Assembly (NCBI RefSeq): GCF_000153105.1
Contig: NZ_CH672376.1
Coordinates: 1,984,855 to 2,048,854 of the forward strand
Origin: Blastopirellula marina DSM 3645
GTDB lineage: Bacteria; Planctomycetota; Planctomycetia; Pirellulales; Pirellulaceae
Length of the DNA: 64,000 nucleotides
Direction: 5' to 3'
The first letter of the stretch is position 1; each line of letters opens with the position of its first letter. A program made the position numbers and the translations under genes. This document shows positions 17,772 to 27,292 of the stretch, piece by piece. The notes under the pieces were generated by a model, which was not told the origin of the DNA, searched no databases, and saw only the letters and a program-made list of their open reading frames with translations.

Positions 17772-18362
17772 TTATCGTTTGGCGGTCGAAGTCTCGCTGA
17801 TTTGGACCAAGCGTTGTTTCAATCGGGCCTGATAGTCTCCCCGTGCCGTCGAAATTGCGGATTGCAGAAAGAGCTTGGCGATGTTTGTTTTCCCTTGTTG
17901 GATGCAATCTTCGGCCATGTCGGCATACCTGACCGCTTTTTGATTGGCGGCTGCGTCGGCGGCCGAAAGTTGCCGGCGGATCGCCGCCAGACTACCGGGC
18001 GCCGCCTGGTTTACATCGGCGGCTCCGATCATCCGTAAAGACTTGTCGTCGCCGGCAGGCTGCTGCTGTGCGTGGGGAAGCGCCCAGTCTGGCGGCCGGT
18101 GGATCCACGCCGACGCGCTAGTGCTGGTCGCGCCGGTGCGGACCGCCGCGCTGCGATTGCTGGGGAGAAAAGGAGTTCCGCCCTCGCTGCTTGTTTCGGC
18201 GCGACGCAGGACGCCTCCGCCGTAGACGGCGCCGCGATCGGGGATCAAATAGGACGAACTATTGGAGTAGGTACGCCACTCTGGTAACTGGAGAACTTGC
18301 GCCGCCAGGATGCTGGGAAGCAGCGGTCCCAATAATAGCGACAGAAAAAGGAGAGTGCGCAT
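17772..18362 (-). CDS. Exported hypothetical protein
   Basis: 196 aa with a clear signal peptide (MRTLLFLSLLLGPLLPSILAA). The middle is Ser/Pro/Gly-rich and low in structure; the last 70 residues are helical and Ala/Gln-rich (AADAAANQKAVRYADMAEDCIQQGKTNIAKLF...) and resemble a single TPR-like helix pair. Not recognised as a family. GGAG 7 bp before the ATG supports the start. No co-transcribed neighbour: an FHA gene starts 200 bp upstream behind a hairpin. Confidence 0.65.
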   Translation of the reverse strand: MRTLLFLSLLLGPLLPSILAAQVLQLPEWRTYSNSSSYLIPDRGAVYGGGVLRRAETSSEGGTPFLPSNRSAAVRTGATSTSASAWIHRPPDWALPHAQQQPAGDDKSLRMIGAADVNQAAPGSLAAIRRQLSAADAAANQKAVRYADMAEDCIQQGKTNIAKLFLQSAISTARGDYQARLKQRLVQISETSTAKR

Positions 18363-18514
18363 CGATCGACTCCGTCCGTCGAAGAAGAACTTCTCTGGCG
18401 TATAGGCTGGAGCAAGACCCAGCTCTCGCGATTCATTTTAAGACTTCTTCGGGACCCAGGGCAAGCAAACGGCGCAGTTTCCCGCTTCCTTCTCGGCGAT
18501 CCGCCAAGAAATAG

Positions 18515-18544
18515 AACAGGCCGCATCGTCAGAGGCGGCCTGTT
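18515..18544 (-). terminator. Terminator of the FHA-domain gene
   Basis: AACAGGCCGC (18515-18524) pairs perfectly with 18535-18544 over a 10-nt loop; the minus strand continues CTATTTC. Located just after the FHA gene stop. Confidence 0.65.
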
Positions 18545-18562
18545 TGTCGAATGTTTCGGTTG

Positions 18563-20194
18563 CTATTCGGCTTCGGTCGATTGGGGAGCGTCGTCCACGT
18601 CGTCGTGCCCGATTTCTGGCGAATCGAATCCCATCAACGATTCGTCCAGGATCTTGATTTCCTGTCCATCGGCTAACTTGCGCGCCGTGCGGACTTGGTT
18701 GTAGACGATTGCTGCCTGGAAGCCCCAGAAGATCGAGATGATGATTCCGATCGCAGCTCCCAGGAACTGCAGCGAGACGAAACTTTTGGTTTCGACCAGC
18801 AGGCAGATCGCCGTCGTCAGCGCGACGAACGAAACGATCACCTTGGTGACATACATATTGTTCCAGCGTTTCACCGTATGGCTGTCGATCGCCGAGCGGG
18901 CCGATTGATTCGCCAAATCGCGGAGTGCGCGTAGGTCGGAGGTTTGCTCCGGCGCTTTACGCGAAGGAACAAATTCGCCGGGATTGAACGGCGTTTGGTC
19001 CTTTTCCGGTTGGGGCGGCTCTGGAGGTTTTGGCGCCGCGGCCTGTTGGGACGGTGAAGGATTGGTGCTCGTCCCCTCACGACCACGAACGCGGTTCATG
19101 AGGCTGGACATGTATTCTTCGATCGAAACATCATCCGCATCCGCGGAATTCTCGGCTGGTTCATCGTCGCTGACCGCCATCACCGGGGGCGAAGGTTCGT
19201 CGTACTCTTCTTCCTCGTCGTCGTCGGCGTCGGGATTGAAACCAAACTTGGCGAGCACATCGGCGGCGCTGGCTTGCGGAGCGGCCGGCTCGGGCGCGTA
19301 CTCTTGCGGTTCGTCTTCCGCATCGACGGTATCCGCCGCTTGCTCTGTTTCGGTGAGTGCGAAGTGAGCCGGGGACGCGCCGAGTTGGTGCGACATGTTC
19401 TCCAACTCTTCAATGCGTTGGATCAATTCCGCTTCTCGTTGCGACCAGCCGCGCGAGAGTACTTGCAGACGCTCGTTGGCGTCGGCCGCATCTCGATGCG
19501 CTTTATCCTGGGCTTCGGTCACTTCAGGCGCAGCGGAACTGCCGGCGGCGTCCAGTTCGCAATAGTCTTGTTCTAATTTTTCCAGCTGTTGCTGGAGCTC
19601 ATTGATTTTCGTTTCGTTCGCATCGCGCTGTTGTTGCATCTCTTCCAACAAACGCTCGGTCTCGGCCAATCGCTCGACAGCCGCGGTATCTTCTGGCGGA
19701 GCTGTCGGCTGCGGAGCGACGGGGTTCGCTGGGGAAGTCGATTGGCGAACCAGATCGACAAGTCGATGCATCCGACGCCGGTTGCGTCCCCGAATTTCGC
19801 CCAACCGTCGCTCGAGCGTCTGGAGGTGTCGCTGACTTGCCAGTGAATCGACCTGCGCCGAATCGGGATCGATGCGGAAAGTGACTGCGCCTACGGTGAT
19901 CAAGTCGCCAGCGACCAGCGCCGCTTCGCACACGCTTTGACCATTGACCAGGACATCGGCTTCGACCCGTTGCAGGATCATGCCGGCCGAACCGCGCCAG
20001 ATAACGCAATGTCGCGGTCGGACTCCGGCAGCGGCCAATCGCAGCGTGCAGCTAGCGGCTGAACCGATCACGCACTTGGCGCGCTCGAGTCGCACGATCT
20101 GTCCATCTCGTTCGGTACCCTCGACGCGCAGGACGAGCGGGCTGAGCGGCTTGCCTAGCAGGGGAGAATGGAAGGGATCGACTTGAGTGACCAT
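18563..20194 (-). CDS. FHA-domain, coiled-coil protein with C-terminal membrane anchor
   Basis: 543 aa. Residues about 20-110 form an FHA phosphothreonine-binding domain (CVIGSAASCTLRL, VRPRHCVIW, VLVNGQSV, GDLITVGAVTFRI), with PRH in place of the usual SRxH. Next are a coiled coil (about 160-265, rich in Glu/Gln/Leu), an acidic disordered linker with repeated D/E runs, a Pro-rich stretch, and two C-terminal hydrophobic segments (VTKVIVSFVALTTAICLL and FLGAAIGIIISIFWGFQAAIV). The FHA domain would face the cytoplasm and could recruit targets of Ser/Thr kinases such as the one at 54-55 kb; that link is inference. Family not recognised by name. Confidence 0.82.
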   Translation of the reverse strand: MVTQVDPFHSPLLGKPLSPLVLRVEGTERDGQIVRLERAKCVIGSAASCTLRLAAAGVRPRHCVIWRGSAGMILQRVEADVLVNGQSVCEAALVAGDLITVGAVTFRIDPDSAQVDSLASQRHLQTLERRLGEIRGRNRRRMHRLVDLVRQSTSPANPVAPQPTAPPEDTAAVERLAETERLLEEMQQQRDANETKINELQQQLEKLEQDYCELDAAGSSAAPEVTEAQDKAHRDAADANERLQVLSRGWSQREAELIQRIEELENMSHQLGASPAHFALTETEQAADTVDAEDEPQEYAPEPAAPQASAADVLAKFGFNPDADDDEEEEYDEPSPPVMAVSDDEPAENSADADDVSIEEYMSSLMNRVRGREGTSTNPSPSQQAAAPKPPEPPQPEKDQTPFNPGEFVPSRKAPEQTSDLRALRDLANQSARSAIDSHTVKRWNNMYVTKVIVSFVALTTAICLLVETKSFVSLQFLGAAIGIIISIFWGFQAAIVYNQVRTARKLADGQEIKILDESLMGFDSPEIGHDDVDDAPQSTEAE

Positions 20195-20756
20195 AGCGGC
20201 GCCTAGCTTGCAGAAAGGCTTGGAAAACAGAGTGCATTCGGAAGTAAATCAAGCAGCGATAAGGGGATATAGCCCACGGCGACGCACTGGTCAAAGAATC
20301 GCCCCGTGAGAGAAAGGGGAAATAGACCAAGAAAACGGGGGGAATTCCAAAAAACTGCTCGAATCGCTTTCACCGTTTGGACGATTACGGTTACACACTG
20401 CGGCGAAAGTGTCCTGGAAAAAAATCGGAGAGATTCGTAAGCAAAATTTCTCGGAGAAATCAACGGGAATGAATGAACCGAACCCTTTTCTGCCGCGTAA
20501 TTTAGGATGGTTCGCCCAGTTTCGGCCAAGACCGGGAAGAAAATGGCGTTTGCCGACTTCCCCTGTCCGAAACCGGTACTATATTTTCGTTACGCATGAA
20601 ATCGCCGAACCGGCCCCCTCGGCAGGATGGTGAACGCAACTGTGTGATTCATGCCGAAATAATGAGAACGGGCAAAGTCCAAAATTCGGAAACTAGTAGC
20701 GAAGACGTCTTCACGTCGATAACATAGCCGGTTTCCGCCATAAGAAGGTGACCACC
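20195..20756. other. 562-bp divergent intergenic region
   Basis: No gene recognised. It separates the FHA gene (minus) from the DksA-type gene (plus). A weak -10-like TACTAT (20577-20582) lies 175 bp before the plus-strand gene, but no matching -35 was found at normal spacing. Several short frames have no ribosome site. Confidence 0.45.
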
Positions 20757-21161
20757 ATGGGTAAATCTCGAACGGACTTCATTGATAAGACCAAGGAGAT
20801 CTTGTTGAAGCGCCGTGATGCGCTCCGCAAGGCCCTCGCAGGCGACTTGAGCATGTTGAAAGAGCTTGAGCAGACGGCTGGCGACGTGGTCGATTTCGCT
20901 CTCGACAGCGCTCAAGACGAGTTGAGCTCGCAACTTGCGGAAGTAGAAAGCCGCGAATTGGCTCAAATCGACAAGGCCCTCGAGCGAATTCGGGGCGGTT
21001 CGTTTGGCGAATGCGAAGGCTGCACTTGCAAGATCCCGACCGCTCGACTGCAAGCGCTGCCGTACGCGACCCTCTGCATCAAGTGCCAACGCGAGTTGGA
21101 AGAGTTGGGTGAAGATGGAGTCAGCTGGCGTCAAAACTCGGAAGATCAAGTTTCGATCTAA
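20757..21161 (+). CDS. DksA/TraR-family C4 zinc-finger protein
   Basis: 134 aa. Long N-terminal helical hairpin (residues 1-80) followed by a zinc finger with Cys86, Cys89, Cys107 and Cys110 (CEGC ... CIKC); an additional Cys91 lies between. This is the architecture of DksA, which binds RNA polymerase's secondary channel and modulates rRNA and stress promoters with ppGpp. The coiled-coil tip lacks an obvious copy of the E. coli Asp-Ala-Asp arrangement, so activity may differ. Start ATG 20757 is preferred over a GTG at 20748 because AGAAGG sits 9 bp before the ATG but directly next to the GTG. Followed by an intrinsic terminator. Confidence 0.88.
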   Translation: MGKSRTDFIDKTKEILLKRRDALRKALAGDLSMLKELEQTAGDVVDFALDSAQDELSSQLAEVESRELAQIDKALERIRGGSFGECEGCTCKIPTARLQALPYATLCIKCQRELEELGEDGVSWRQNSEDQVSI

Positions 21162-21193
21162 ACGATCGCAACGATTTTCCGACCCAGACAATC

Positions 21194-21227
21194 AAGGCGG
21201 TAAGCTCTCGTAGCAGGCCGCCTTTTT
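21194..21227 (+). terminator. Rho-independent terminator of the DksA-type gene
   Basis: AAGGCGG (21194-21200) pairs with CCGCCTT (21218-21224), with a small inner helix (GCT/AGC) in the loop, followed by five T residues. Confidence 0.8.
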
Positions 21228-21347
21228 CTATGCGCTGATGGGCTTTGCGGCAAGTTCGCCGTGCAGTTCAGACTTGCGTTCGTCCTAAGACAGCCTAGAA
21301 TTCGTCGAAGATGCTCCCATTTGGCGATTCCTGCGTAGGACAGCGAT

Positions 21348-22472
21348 ATGAACACGCGTAAATCCAAAATCTCATTCGCGGTCATCGCGTTGTCATTGCT
21401 CAGCGTAACTCTCGCAGGGACGGTTTGGGGCCAAGAAGAAGCAGTCTCGCCGCGCCAACAACTGCGTGAAGATATCTTGGCCGAAGTGGCCCAGCTCGAA
21501 GCGCACGGCAACTTGTTGAAAAAGGTATGCCGCTATGTACGACCGTCGGTCGTACATATTGAAGCCCGCAAAAAAGAAGGGGAATCGCTCGCTTACGGCG
21601 GTAACGTTGTCGACGAAGCAGGCTCTGGCGTGATCATTCGCCACCATGACAAAAACTATGTGCTGACCAACCGCCATGTCATCAGCCAAGCTGCCAATCA
21701 AGACATCAAAATCCATCTCGACGACGGCCGCATCTTGCGACCTTCTCAGGTTTGGACCGATCGCGAGACCGATGTCGCCGTCATGGCGATTTCGGCGGAT
21801 CGGTTGATTCCGGGGCAAATCGGCGACAGTTCGACAGTCGAGATCGGCGAGTTTGTCTTGGCGGTCGGCAGTCCGTTTGGACTCAGTCAATCGGTCACCT
21901 ACGGCATCATCAGCGCCAAAGGGCGCCGTGATTTGCAACTGGGCCGCCAAGGTTTGAAGTTTCAGAACTTCATGCAGACCGACGCGGCGATCAACCCCGG
22001 CAACAGCGGTGGTCCGCTGCTCAATCTGCGGGGGGAAGTGATCGGCATCAATACGGCGATCGCCAGCAACTCGGGCGGCAACGACGGGATTGGATTTACG
22101 ATTCCGATCAACTCAGCCCTGAACATCGCTCGGCAGATGATCGACGACGGCAAAGTTTCTCGCGCCTTTCTCGGAGTCGTACTCGATTCGCAGTACGACA
22201 GCAAAGTAGCTGAGAAACTAGGCCTGCCGATGGCGAAAGGAACCCGCGTCAACGGCGTAACCCCCGATTCGCCGGCTGCTGAGGCCGGCATCTTGGTGGG
22301 GGACGTGATTATTCGCTTCAACAATCAAGAGATCGACGATGACTCGCATTTGGTCAACGTCGTCAGTCTGTCGCCGCTGAACATCAAGCTGCCGGTCGAA
22401 CTCTATCGCGGCGGCGTGTTGACCGTGGTGAAATTGGAACTCGCGGTCCGCGATGCGACGCTAAAACCTTAG
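21348..22472 (+). CDS. HtrA/Deg-family serine protease with one PDZ domain
   Basis: 374 aa, exported by a Sec signal peptide (MNTRKSKISF ... GTVWG). Trypsin-fold protease with triad His110 (VLTNRHVI), Asp142 (ETDVAVM) and Ser220 (INPGNSGGPLLN). One C-terminal PDZ domain (about 285-365; AFLGVVLD, GTRVNGVTPDSPAAEAGILVGDVIIRFNNQEI). This is the DegS/HhoA-type layout for quality control of misfolded envelope proteins. Start ATG has AGGA 8 bp upstream. Convergent with the nucleoside hydrolase gene, 30 bp apart, with no clear terminator between them. Confidence 0.93.
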   Translation: MNTRKSKISFAVIALSLLSVTLAGTVWGQEEAVSPRQQLREDILAEVAQLEAHGNLLKKVCRYVRPSVVHIEARKKEGESLAYGGNVVDEAGSGVIIRHHDKNYVLTNRHVISQAANQDIKIHLDDGRILRPSQVWTDRETDVAVMAISADRLIPGQIGDSSTVEIGEFVLAVGSPFGLSQSVTYGIISAKGRRDLQLGRQGLKFQNFMQTDAAINPGNSGGPLLNLRGEVIGINTAIASNSGGNDGIGFTIPINSALNIARQMIDDGKVSRAFLGVVLDSQYDSKVAEKLGLPMAKGTRVNGVTPDSPAAEAGILVGDVIIRFNNQEIDDDSHLVNVVSLSPLNIKLPVELYRGGVLTVVKLELAVRDATLKP

Positions 22473-22502
22473 GAAAGCGGACAAAAATTGCGTTGTGCGG
22501 CG

Positions 22503-23450
22503 CTAGCGAGCACCGCGAATTGCGGCGCGTAATCCCTGCACCAGGCAATCTTGTACTTGTGGGACGTTGATTTTGGTGGCGACTTCCATGTTGGTGGCCC
22601 AACTGCGATGTTCGCGGCGATCGAAAATCGTCGCGCCCAACGTGATTTCGCCGCTCGTTTCGACGTCGCCGGCCATTTCTTCCATCTCGAACATTTCGGG
22701 ATGCAGCACCGCCGCCAGAGCGATCGCATCGTGCAAAAAGATCCCTTCGATTCCCAGTACTTGTCGGTGGCTGCGATAGACGAACGGCAATAGTTGATGC
22801 AGCAGTTGAGATGCCGGCGACGATTCAAGATTGGGCAACTGATCCAGCAGGTCGAGCCCAAAGGCCGCTTGCCGGGTCACATCCAGCGGGATCAACGTCT
22901 TTGTCGTGCGCGACTTGAAGACGGTTCGAGCCGCCATCGCGTCAAAGTGGCAATTAAATTCGGCGGCCGGCGTAACGCTGCCGACGCAATTGATCGCTCC
23001 CCCCATGATGACAATGCGGCCAATCTGGGAAGCGATTGTCGGGTCGCGCTGCAGCGCCCGGGCGATGTTGGTCATCGGGCCCAAAGCGACGATCGTCACT
23101 TCTTCAGGCGCGGCGCGGATCTCATCGCAGATTAATTTTTCGGCCGGGTGCCGTTGATGCAGCGACGAGACGACCAGCTGAAGGTTGGCAAGTCCGTCCG
23201 AGCCGTTTAGCTCGGTGCCGTCGACCGGTGGCGCCGAGCTGGGGCCAGATCCAACCCCAATTCGCGGACGGCGCGGCGGATCGAGCCGTTCGATCAACCC
23301 TTGCAGATTGCGGCCCGCCTGATCGGCTGGGACGTTTCCGGCGGTGGAGGTTACCGCGACTACGTCCAATTCAGCGTCGAACAGAGCGACCATCAGGGCG
23401 ACAGCATCGTCGATCCCTGGATCGCAATCAATGATAACCTTCCTGGCCAT
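22503..23450 (-). CDS. Inosine/uridine-preferring nucleoside hydrolase family protein
   Basis: 315 aa, full length for the family. The N-terminal metal site IIDCDPGIDDAVAL gives Asp8, Asp10, Asp14 and Asp15, which bind the catalytic Ca2+. VTSTAGNV, VALGPMTNIARAL and the HDAIALAAVLHPEMF segment are further family motifs. The enzyme cleaves the N-glycosidic bond of ribonucleosides for purine/pyrimidine salvage; base specificity cannot be read from sequence. No signal peptide, so cytoplasmic. Confidence 0.9.
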   Translation of the reverse strand: MARKVIIDCDPGIDDAVALMVALFDAELDVVAVTSTAGNVPADQAGRNLQGLIERLDPPRRPRIGVGSGPSSAPPVDGTELNGSDGLANLQLVVSSLHQRHPAEKLICDEIRAAPEEVTIVALGPMTNIARALQRDPTIASQIGRIVIMGGAINCVGSVTPAAEFNCHFDAMAARTVFKSRTTKTLIPLDVTRQAAFGLDLLDQLPNLESSPASQLLHQLLPFVYRSHRQVLGIEGIFLHDAIALAAVLHPEMFEMEEMAGDVETSGEITLGATIFDRREHRSWATNMEVATKINVPQVQDCLVQGLRAAIRGAR

Positions 23451-23651
23451 AGTCGATCTTCGACCTCGCTCGCAGCGGTGGTTATAGCGTGAATCTCGCC
23501 TCGCAAGACTATCTTGTCTCGCTACATCAAGGCTTGCCCCCTCTATTTATATCAAATGGCCGCCGCTACGTGCAGTCGGACGCGGGTGGGAGCGGACCGC
23601 GAGTCTCGGTAAAATCAGCCGGCAACCAATTGTTTGGCAAGGAATTAAAAC

Positions 23652-24674
23652 GTGGACGACGCCATCTGGGGAAAATTAGACGCAGGCCGCGATCTGTCGC
23701 TCGACCAAATGTCAGCGGCAATCGATCAAATCATGCAAGGCGCCTGGCCCGATGAACAGATCGCTCGGCTGTTGCTCGCGATCAACGCCAAAGGGCCGGC
23801 CGTCGACGAACTCGCAGGCGCCGCGATCGCGATGCGTCGCAACATGGCGGCCATCCGCACCGATCGGACCGATGTGATCGACACTTGCGGCACCGGAGGG
23901 GACGGGAGCGGGACGTTCAACATCAGCACTGCGGCGGCCATCATCACCGCGGCCGCCGGAGTTCCGGTCGCCAAACATGGTAACCGCAGCGTCACTAGCA
24001 AGACCGGCAGCGCCGACGTGTTGGCGCAGCTCGGCGTCAATATCGAAGCGAGCGTTCTCCAGATCGAGCATTGCCTAAACGAGATCGGCATCTGCTTCTG
24101 TTTTGCGCCCCTTGCGCATCAGTCGATGCGGCACGTGTCGGCCGTGCGCAAGAGCCTAGGCGTGCCGACGATCTTCAATCTGCTGGGTCCGCTTTGCAAT
24201 CCCGCCGCCGCTCAGTATCAGCTGTTGGGAGTCGGCAGACCCGGCATGCGCGACTTGATGGCCGCCGCGGTGTTAAAGCTGGGCGTTCGCCGCGCGGTGC
24301 TCGTGACCGGCGAAGATGGGCTGGACGAAGTCACGCTGACCGGCAAAACGCATGTAACGCTGGCGGCCGACGATCAGCTGCAGCGCTGGGATTGGAGCCC
24401 TGTTGATTTTGGAGTAACGCCCAACGGACTCGATTCAATGCTGGTCAACGGCCCCGCCGAAAGCGCCGCGATGATCCGCCGCGTGTTGGAAAAAGAAAAC
24501 TGCCCAGCCCGCGATATCGTCGTGCTCAACGCCGCCGCGGCGATCTGGACCGCCGAGAAAGCGGCGAGCCCCGACGAAGCGGCCGCGATGGCCGCAGAAG
24601 CGATCGACAACGGTGCGGCGCAGCGGAAGTTGGAGCAGTTGGCCAAGTTGTCGCATCAGGTCTCGAAATTCTAG
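23652..24674 (+). CDS. trpD: Anthranilate phosphoribosyltransferase
   Basis: 340 aa. Transfers phosphoribose from PRPP to anthranilate, second step of tryptophan synthesis. The PRPP-binding motif is GTGGDGSGTF (80-89); KHGNRSVTSKTGSADVLAQLG and IFNLLGPLCNPA are further family signatures. GTG start at 23652 with AAGGA 8 bp upstream. No other trp gene is adjacent, so the pathway genes are dispersed, as is common in planctomycetes. Confidence 0.95.
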   Translation: MDDAIWGKLDAGRDLSLDQMSAAIDQIMQGAWPDEQIARLLLAINAKGPAVDELAGAAIAMRRNMAAIRTDRTDVIDTCGTGGDGSGTFNISTAAAIITAAAGVPVAKHGNRSVTSKTGSADVLAQLGVNIEASVLQIEHCLNEIGICFCFAPLAHQSMRHVSAVRKSLGVPTIFNLLGPLCNPAAAQYQLLGVGRPGMRDLMAAAVLKLGVRRAVLVTGEDGLDEVTLTGKTHVTLAADDQLQRWDWSPVDFGVTPNGLDSMLVNGPAESAAMIRRVLEKENCPARDIVVLNAAAAIWTAEKAASPDEAAAMAAEAIDNGAAQRKLEQLAKLSHQVSKF

Positions 24675-24911
24675 AGTATCGATTTAGAAGTTAACGGATT
24701 TTGCGGAGATCTGATGCAGCGAACTATTTCGGGAAACTGTTTGTCCAACGATGTTCGGGACGAGAATTCATAAAACGGGCGGGCTCATGTACGTTAAATG
24801 CGATGATCGTTTTTGCGACTTTGAACTCGATTTCTTGAGTGGGCTCTTCGAACTGCTTGATGAACATTTGGCAAAATTGCAAGCACGTATAGACGTAAGT
24901 TTAGATCCAGA

Positions 24912-25205
24912 GATCACGTCCATTTGCTCTTTCGCCTTTCGCGGACGATGACACTTGCTGATGTAGTGATCAACGTGAAGTCATCGTCATCCAAATGCCT
25001 AAAGACGAAAGGTCCGTCGTATCACGACTTCTATTGGCAGGCCCGATACGGCGCGTTTTCGGTCAGCGAATCCAAGGTTTCCGATGTCGTAGAATACATC
25101 CGCCAGCAAGAAGAATATCATCAGCGGTTTGATTTTCAGACCGAATTTCGCACGCTTTGCCCGCGACATGGCGTGGTCTTAGATGAGCGTTTTGCTTGGG
25201 ATTGA
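24912..25205 (+). pseudogene. Decayed REP-associated tyrosine transposase (IS200/IS605-like, HUH/Y1)
   Basis: The frame begins abruptly at the catalytic HUH motif (DHVHLL), then continues SRTMTLADVVINVKSSSSK, YGAFSVSESKVSDVVEYIRQQEEYH with the expected catalytic Tyr in VEYIRQQ, and ends HGVVLDERFAWD, which is the usual C-terminus of this family. About 45-50 N-terminal residues are missing; the same frame meets a stop at 24861. Some family-conserved residues are replaced (SSKC for SSKW, CPRHG). Without the N-terminal strand it is very unlikely to be active. Palindromic REP-like sequences follow within 15-115 bp, the usual neighbours of such transposases. A small unrelated overlapping frame (24751-24951) was not accepted as a gene. 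Confidence 0.8.
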
Positions 25206-25217
25206 AATGTTTTAGAT

Positions 25218-25319
25218 CGCCCTGTTGGGGCTCGGGTAAATCCGACCAGGTAGTTCCAGGGCTGCGTCGCCTGCGGCGGACTTACCCTGGGCTGCTTTAG
25301 CGCCGCCCCTGTTGGGGCT
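25218..25319. repeat. REP-like palindromic cluster
   Basis: Two near-identical direct copies of CGCCC(C)TGTTGGGGCT at 25218-25232 and 25304-25319, each able to form a small GCCCC/GGGGC hairpin, bracket an inner pair CCAGGG (25256-25261) / CCCTGG (25285-25290). The cluster directly follows the transposase remnant and so is probably a vestigial REP/BIME-like element. Confidence 0.65.
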
Positions 25320-25349
25320 GAAGAATTTTGCAAAACACGCGAAATGACC

Positions 25350-25410
25350 TACCGTCGTTGATCGCCCGCCATCTGAGTCGCCAGTAGATCCAACTGGCGT
25401 TTCACGTCGG
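25350..25410 (-). pseudogene. Duplicated 3'-end fragment of the gene at 27293-28009
   Basis: About 61 bp match the last codons of the zinc-ribbon membrane gene downstream (51 of 61 positions by hand alignment). Read on the minus strand it encodes DVKRQLDLLATQMAGDQRR and a stop, against DVKGQLDLLATQMAGERRR and a stop in the intact gene. A stop lies eight codons further upstream and only weak similarity continues beyond. The two copies are in the same orientation and bracket the DUF1559-lipoprotein pair, about 1.94 kb apart. Confidence 0.8.
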
Positions 25411-25497
25411 TCGACAAGAATTGGCTCTCAGTCCTAGGTCCGTCTGCCGAGCGAAGTCGTCGAACAGCGAACGAGGCGCATCTTCTTTTAACGCTCT

Positions 25498-25896
25498 CTA
25501 CCGTTTCGGTTTCGCGACCACAATATCCAGCGTGCGCCCATCGCCGGGAACCTCGAACATCAGGCCCGACTTTTCAGGATTTGTCATTTCCTGCGGGACG
25601 ATCGACCGGACGCCGGTCGGCGCTTTGAGATCTTCGACCACCGCGCCATCGATGTAGACCTGGTAAGTTCCCTCCGGCAGGCCATCGTCGGCTCTCAGCG
25701 AGCCAACGACAAACGCGCCATCCGATTCGATGACCCCTTTCGCCAGAAATCCTTCTTTGAGAAAGCAGACCATGCCGTGATCAACCGGCGTTCCATCTTC
25801 GTACTTCACCGTTCCGTGCAGCGAATTGAATTCGCTGCGACAGCCGCTAACGCCGATGAAGAGAGTGGAAAACAAAAGGAGCGTCGCTAGTTTCAT
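25498..25896 (-). CDS. Small lipoprotein, partner of DUF1559
   Basis: 132-aa lipoprotein with signal peptide MKLATLLLFSTLFIGVSGC (Cys19), then SLHGTVKYEDGTPVDHGMVCF and AFVVGSLRADDGLPEGTYQVYIDG, a carboxypeptidase-regulatory-like beta-sandwich pattern. Start at ATG 25896 is supported by AAGGA 8 bp upstream. It lies 104 bp downstream of the DUF1559 gene on the same strand and probably shares its transcript. Function unknown. Confidence 0.82.
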   Translation of the reverse strand: MKLATLLLFSTLFIGVSGCRSEFNSLHGTVKYEDGTPVDHGMVCFLKEGFLAKGVIESDGAFVVGSLRADDGLPEGTYQVYIDGAVVEDLKAPTGVRSIVPQEMTNPEKSGLMFEVPGDGRTLDIVVAKPKR

Positions 25897-26000
25897 CGTC
25901 TCAATCCTTGTCACCCAATGTATCGCCGGGATCAGATACCTATGCGCCGACTCGCGGAACGCGACGTTTGCGACGCGCCGCGAACCGAACGACGTCTGTA

Positions 26001-27038
26001 CTACGGAATAACGGTCACATTGCCATCCGCAACGTTGCCCAATTGCGACAGCAAGAAGCTGGAGCCGTTGCCGGTCGGAATGGTCACCGACAGTGGACGA
26101 ACCGACCCGTCGCCGAACAGAAAGTTGCAGACGCCGGGATGGCTGCTTCCCCAGTGAGCGCCATCCTCGTTAAACGATACGGGATCGTTGGGGCTGCGGG
26201 CGATGCCGGCGTTAAAAGATCGACCGGACGGCATCGTGGTCCAGTCGCCCAACGAGATGATCGAACAGTCCGATTGTTCCTGTCGTTGCTCGGTGGTGCC
26301 GGCATTGGTGGAGCAGATGTTGAGATCATCTTTCTGGATATGCTTCTCTCCGACGACGATTTGGTTACTCGTGCCGTCTTGCCATCTGGCGAACGTATCG
26401 CGAGGGCGCCACGATGCGACCGTTGGCGACCAGCGCGCTGCGCGAATCGGGCCCATTTGGGACGAGGCGGATGACTCCTGATCATTCATCAGCCAATTGG
26501 CCCAATGACGCGTGTCGCGCCCTTGCACAATTGCATAATCGCCGCGGGGACCATGGACGCTTTCCGCAGCATACGTAGTCGGTCCATCATCCATGACCGT
26601 CGCATCGCTACGGCGTGACGGGCAAAAGTAAGGAGAGAAAGTGAGTGATTCCCGCTCGGAAGTGGAAAGCGTATTCCAAAATGCCGCATTGGTCACCAAG
26701 CCTGACAAATTGTTCGTCTTGCTGGAGATGAAATCGTACGCGGCGTTTTGTTCCAGATAGGGCAGGATCAAAATAAAGAACGACGCGCGGGCCTGACTAC
26801 CTTCGGCGCTTGAGTTATACCCAATCGTCGAGGGAGGCAAGCCGTTCTGCGTGTCGGCGAAGTTATGAACCGCCAGCCCCATTTGCTTCAAATTGTTCGT
26901 GCACTGCATCCGTCGTGCAGCCTCGCGAGCCTGCTGTACGGCTGGAAGTAAGAGTGCAATCAAGACGCCAATGATCGCGATCACCACTAACAGTTCGACG
27001 AGGGTAAAACCACGTCGTGAAAGCTTGGACGTTTGCAT
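26001..27038 (-). CDS. DUF1559 pseudopilin-like secreted protein
   Basis: 345 aa. Leader [10 protein letters not shown], then [50 protein letters not shown]. The C-terminal motif is [18 protein letters not shown], diverged from the usual HPGG by one residue. Start ATG 27038 has GGAG 8 bp upstream; the frame is open for a further 27 codons with no ribosome site. The gene lies in a patch with a transposase remnant and duplicated gene ends (see 24912-25410), so this copy may be a recent arrival. Confidence 0.9.
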   Translation of the reverse strand: MQTSKLSRRGFTLVELLVVIAIIGVLIALLLPAVQQAREAARRMQCTNNLKQMGLAVHNFADTQNGLPPSTIGYNSSAEGSQARASFFILILPYLEQNAAYDFISSKTNNLSGLVTNAAFWNTLSTSERESLTFSPYFCPSRRSDATVMDDGPTTYAAESVHGPRGDYAIVQGRDTRHWANWLMNDQESSASSQMGPIRAARWSPTVASWRPRDTFARWQDGTSNQIVVGEKHIQKDDLNICSTNAGTTEQRQEQSDCSIISLGDWTTMPSGRSFNAGIARSPNDPVSFNEDGAHWGSSHPGVCNFLFGDGSVRPLSVTIPTGNGSSFLLSQLGNVADGNVTVIP

Positions 27039-27292
27039 GCAGAGGGCTCCGGCTAGGGGCATTGTATGGAAAGCGAAACAATTAAGCATTTTAAGAAGAA
27101 AACGGTTGAGCATCGCCATTCTAATTGCTTAACTTGGGGGGTGCAATAATGTTGCTAGAGGGGTGCGTGGCCGATTTAGGTGGGTAGACAAAGAGTTGGC
27201 GCAGTAGTTCCCAGGTTTCGACACTTCCAGCCGGAAGTTCGTTAGCGAACGTATTTCCGTCGCTCGTGCGTCGGCCTACGAAGAGGGGCAGC

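Noticed and set aside
24751-24951. 66-codon open frame overlapping the transposase remnant
   Set aside because: No ribosome site, no family, and conflicts with the frame carrying the HUH motif.
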